Positions 61,513 through 64,000 of a DNA stretch of 64,000 nucleotides are shown here, one piece after another. The stretch is from positions 99,558-163,557 of the forward strand of contig JAFEBQ010000004.1 in assembly GCA_018242585.1 (NCBI GenBank). The letters are read 5' to 3'. Under the pieces are notes generated by a model, which worked only from the letters and a program-made list of their open reading frames with translations, searched no databases and was not told the DNA's origin. The position numbers and the translations under genes were made by a program. This stretch comes from Planctomycetota bacterium. Lineage in GTDB: Bacteria; Planctomycetota; Planctomycetia; Pirellulales; PNKZ01. Every line of letters starts with the position of its first letter. Positions within the stretch are counted from its first letter, which is position 1.

Positions 61513-64000
61513 ATGGACTTCCTCAATCGGATTATCGACTTTTCCCTGCACAACCGGATGGTGGTCATCCTGGGCGTGTTGGCTGCCGCTGTCGCCGGCG
61601 TGTTCGCCTTGCAGCATCTTGACATTGATGCTTTCCCGGACACGACGCCGGTGCAAGTGCAGATTAATACGATTGCGCCGTCGCTGGGGCCGGAAGAAGT
61701 CGAACGGCAAATCACGTTTCCCATCGAGCAAGCCATCGGCGGCCTGCCGGCATTGGAACAACTGCGCTCCATCTCCAAGTTCGGGCTGTCGCAGGTCGTC
61801 GTCGTGTTCAAGGACGGAGTGGATATTTACTTCGCCCGGCAACTCATCAATGAACGCCTGGCGTCGGTCGAGATGCCGCAAGGCATTGAGCGACCCAAGA
61901 TGGGCCCGGTGGCCACGGGCCTGGGAGAGGTTTTCCACTACGTCGTGACCGGCCAGGGAACGGATGTAACGGAACTGCGAACGATCCACGACTGGGTAGT
62001 CAAGCCGCCGATGAAAACGGTTCCCGGCACGGCGGAAATCAACAGTTGGGGCGGGTACGTCAAGCAGTACCAGATTCGTCTCAACCCCGACCGCCTGATT
62101 AAGCACGGCCTGACGTTCGACCAAGTCATTGCAGCAGTCCAGAAGAATAATTTCAACGTCGGCGGCGGCAACATCAGCCAACCGAGCGGCATGCTGCTCG
62201 TTCAAGGGCTTGGACGGACCACAAACATCGAGCAGATTCGGCAGATTGTCATTCATGCCAAGGACGGCGTACCGATCCGTGTGTCCGATGTGGGCGATGT
62301 CGTCATTGGGCACGAAATCCGCCGTGGTGCCGTAACCGCCAACGGCCAGGGGGAAGTTGTACTCGGCCTGGGCTTCATGCTGATGGGCGAGAATAGTCAC
62401 GAAGTCACGTGGGCGATGAAGGAGAAGCTGAAGACGCTGGAGTCCAATCTGCCCCCCAACGTGCAGGTTAAGCCGGTTTACGACCGCACCCAGCTTGTTG
62501 ACTTCGTGATCGACACGGTGCGAAAGAACCTCTTCGAGGGTGGCCTGTTCGTCGTCGCCGTGTTGTTCGCTTTTCTGGGCAACTTGCGGGCGGCTGCCAT
62601 CGTGGCCTTGGCCATTCCGCTATCGATGCTGTTTGCTTTCACCGGCATGTATCGCTTCGGGATTGCGGCCAGCCTGCTCAGTCTCGGTGCCATCGACTTC
62701 GGACTCGTAGTCGATAGCTCCGTGGTGATGATCGAAAACTGTGTGCGGCATCTGGCACACGACTCTAATAGCGGTAAGAGCCGATTGGACATCATTCGAG
62801 ATGCTGCCGTCGAAGTTCGCAAACCGACCATGTTCGGCGAACTCATCATCATGATCGTCTACCTGCCGATCCTGACGCTGGAAGGGATCGAGGGAAAGAT
62901 GTTTCGGCCAATGGCACTCACGGTCATTTTCGCCCTGATGGGGTCGATGGTTCTCTCGCTCACGCTGATGCCGGTGCTGGCGAGCTTGCTCCTGCCAAAG
63001 AAGGTTGAGGAGCATGAACCATTCCTGATGCGAATTGCCCATGCAATTCACTACCCGATCCTCCAGTTCGCGATGCACCACAAGTTGGCGGTGATGGGCT
63101 TTGCCGCCAGTGTCCTGATTCTGGCGTTCGGGATGATTGCCCCGAACTTGGGCTCCGAGTTCGTGCCCCGGCTCTCAGAAGGGGCGATTGCCATTGGCGT
63201 GGTACGATTGGCGGGAACTGATCTCAGCGAATCGGTGCGCTATAACACGGAAATGGAGAAAGTGCTGCTCGCCACCTTTCCTGACGAAATCGAAAACGTC
63301 TGGAGTCGTATCGGTACGGCCGAAGTCGCAACGGACCCGATGGGCGTCGAACTCACCGACACGTTCATCACTCTCAAGCCACGTACACAGTGGAAAAAGG
63401 CAAGGACGCAGGCTGATCTCACCGAACTCATCGACAAAGCGCTGCGGGACATGCCGGGACAGCGGCTCGCCTACTCGCAGCCCATCGAGATGCGGATCAA
63501 TGAAATGGTATCCGGGGTGCGCGCAGACCTTGGCGTCAAGCTCTTCGGCGACGACTTCACCATCCTCGTCAGTAAGGCCCAGGAGATTGAGCGGGCGCTT
63601 AATTCCATCGAAGGTGCCGCAGATGTTGCCGTCGAGCAAGTCACCGGTCAGCCGATGCTACAAATCAAGGTGAATCAAGATCAGATTGCCCGCTACGGCG
63701 TGTCAGCACAGGAAGTGCTTGACCTGGTCCAGTCCATTGGCAGTAAGCCGGTGGGAGAGATCGTCGAAGGGCAGCTTCGCTTCCCATTGATCGTACGGCT
63801 TCCCGAGCAATACCGGGAAAGCCCGCTATCCATCGGCAACATGCTAATCTCAACTCCCAAAGGAGAACGCATTCCGCTGTCGAGGCTAGCGGCAGTCGAG
63901 ATTGTCGAAGGCCCGTCCACGATCACACGCGAATGGGGCCAGCGGCGAATCACGATCACCGCCAATGTGAGAGGGCGGGATTTGGGAAGTTTCGTCGCCG
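61513..64000 (+). CDS. HME-RND heavy-metal efflux pump, CusA/CzcA type (partial)
   Basis: The gene starts at ATG 61513, with GGAGG six bases upstream, and is open to the window end (829 codons seen of about 1040-1100). The N-terminus reads RIIDFSLHNRMVVILGVLAA; VQVQINTIAPSLGPEEVERQ follows near residue 45. SLGAIDFGLVVDSSVVMIEN in TM4 keeps the Asp, Asp and Glu of the HME-RND proton relay. It shares the family layout with the pump at 54486 but differs widely in sequence. With the adaptor at 59866 it forms a second, separate export system; an outer-membrane factor may lie beyond the window or be borrowed. Confidence 0.92.
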   Translation, partial: MDFLNRIIDFSLHNRMVVILGVLAAAVAGVFALQHLDIDAFPDTTPVQVQINTIAPSLGPEEVERQITFPIEQAIGGLPALEQLRSISKFGLSQVVVVFKDGVDIYFARQLINERLASVEMPQGIERPKMGPVATGLGEVFHYVVTGQGTDVTELRTIHDWVVKPPMKTVPGTAEINSWGGYVKQYQIRLNPDRLIKHGLTFDQVIAAVQKNNFNVGGGNISQPSGMLLVQGLGRTTNIEQIRQIVIHAKDGVPIRVSDVGDVVIGHEIRRGAVTANGQGEVVLGLGFMLMGENSHEVTWAMKEKLKTLESNLPPNVQVKPVYDRTQLVDFVIDTVRKNLFEGGLFVVAVLFAFLGNLRAAAIVALAIPLSMLFAFTGMYRFGIAASLLSLGAIDFGLVVDSSVVMIENCVRHLAHDSNSGKSRLDIIRDAAVEVRKPTMFGELIIMIVYLPILTLEGIEGKMFRPMALTVIFALMGSMVLSLTLMPVLASLLLPKKVEEHEPFLMRIAHAIHYPILQFAMHHKLAVMGFAASVLILAFGMIAPNLGSEFVPRLSEGAIAIGVVRLAGTDLSESVRYNTEMEKVLLATFPDEIENVWSRIGTAEVATDPMGVELTDTFITLKPRTQWKKARTQADLTELIDKALRDMPGQRLAYSQPIEMRINEMVSGVRADLGVKLFGDDFTILVSKAQEIERALNSIEGAADVAVEQVTGQPMLQIKVNQDQIARYGVSAQEVLDLVQSIGSKPVGEIVEGQLRFPLIVRLPEQYRESPLSIGNMLISTPKGERIPLSRLAAVEIVEGPSTITREWGQRRITITANVRGRDLGSFVA

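Noticed and set aside
28763-64000. Second copy of the tRNA-Pro 3' end as the right attachment site
   Set aside because: I looked for the CTTGTCGCCCCGA segment further right and did not see it; the right end is probably outside the window or lacks a long repeat, as usual for serine recombinases.

Overview
The first 28.8 kb reads as the chromosome of a planctomycete of the Pirellulales type. It is GC-rich and carries lineage marker families: a Tat-exported DUF1501 protein, a sulfatase, a DUF1080 (3-keto-disaccharide hydrolase) protein, a phage-like polyvalent protein region and a remnant of a PVC-type heme-binding/dehydrogenase protein. Housekeeping genes include kdsA, an ettA-type ABC-F gene, an inositol-monophosphatase-family phosphatase, a homospermidine synthase/ornithine decarboxylase pair with a sodium:solute symporter downstream, an aldehyde dehydrogenase, a cobalamin-binding-type SBP, two amidohydrolases (one a remnant), an alpha/beta hydrolase and an MBL-fold hydrolase. 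A ParDE-like toxin-antitoxin pair lies at 5.7-6.3 kb.

From 11.6 to 16.4 kb there is a phage-derived patch. One uninterrupted 3.4-kb frame looks like a single 1129-residue protein. Inside it sit two paralogous small ORFs in another frame, and their substitutions fall mostly at third positions of that other frame. The long frame is therefore better read as several truncated modules (a PBECR-like nuclease domain, an HExxH peptidase-like domain, an LPD3-like domain) separated by two copies of a 68-residue small gene, followed by a beta-helix protein.

At a tRNA-Pro(CGG) gene (28763-28837) the character changes to a mobile element. A large serine recombinase has its last codons and stop inside the tRNA 3' half. 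Upstream of it, on the minus strand, are small membrane proteins, a VirD4/TraG coupling protein and a ParB-like protein. Then come an AlpA-like regulator, a P4-type tyrosine integrase with GGGGTA repeats abutting its start, and a MobF relaxase with a 39-bp nested dyad in front of it. With no mating-pore genes in view, this looks mobilizable rather than self-transmissible, and possibly composite because it has two recombinases.

From 40.4 to 42.4 kb an ankyrin-repeat gene is broken twice: by an IS3-family element and by a 0.17-kb MITE-like insert with a target duplication. Removing both restores a continuous repeat frame. After that come small unknown genes, two strongly structured noncoding intervals (42.74-42.83 and 44.3-45.3 kb) and a very large N12-class adenine methylase-helicase (46287-51431).

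The right end is metal-resistance cargo. A complete proteobacterial-looking CzcCBA-type HME-RND system (52.1-57.7 kb) is followed by two paralogous small lipoproteins and an internally deleted ISAs1-type element. A second, planctomycete-looking system follows: a His/Cys-rich leader protein, an adaptor with an unusual N-terminal Cys/His domain, and an HME-RND pump running off the window end. Functions are assigned from motifs read by eye; no database search was possible.
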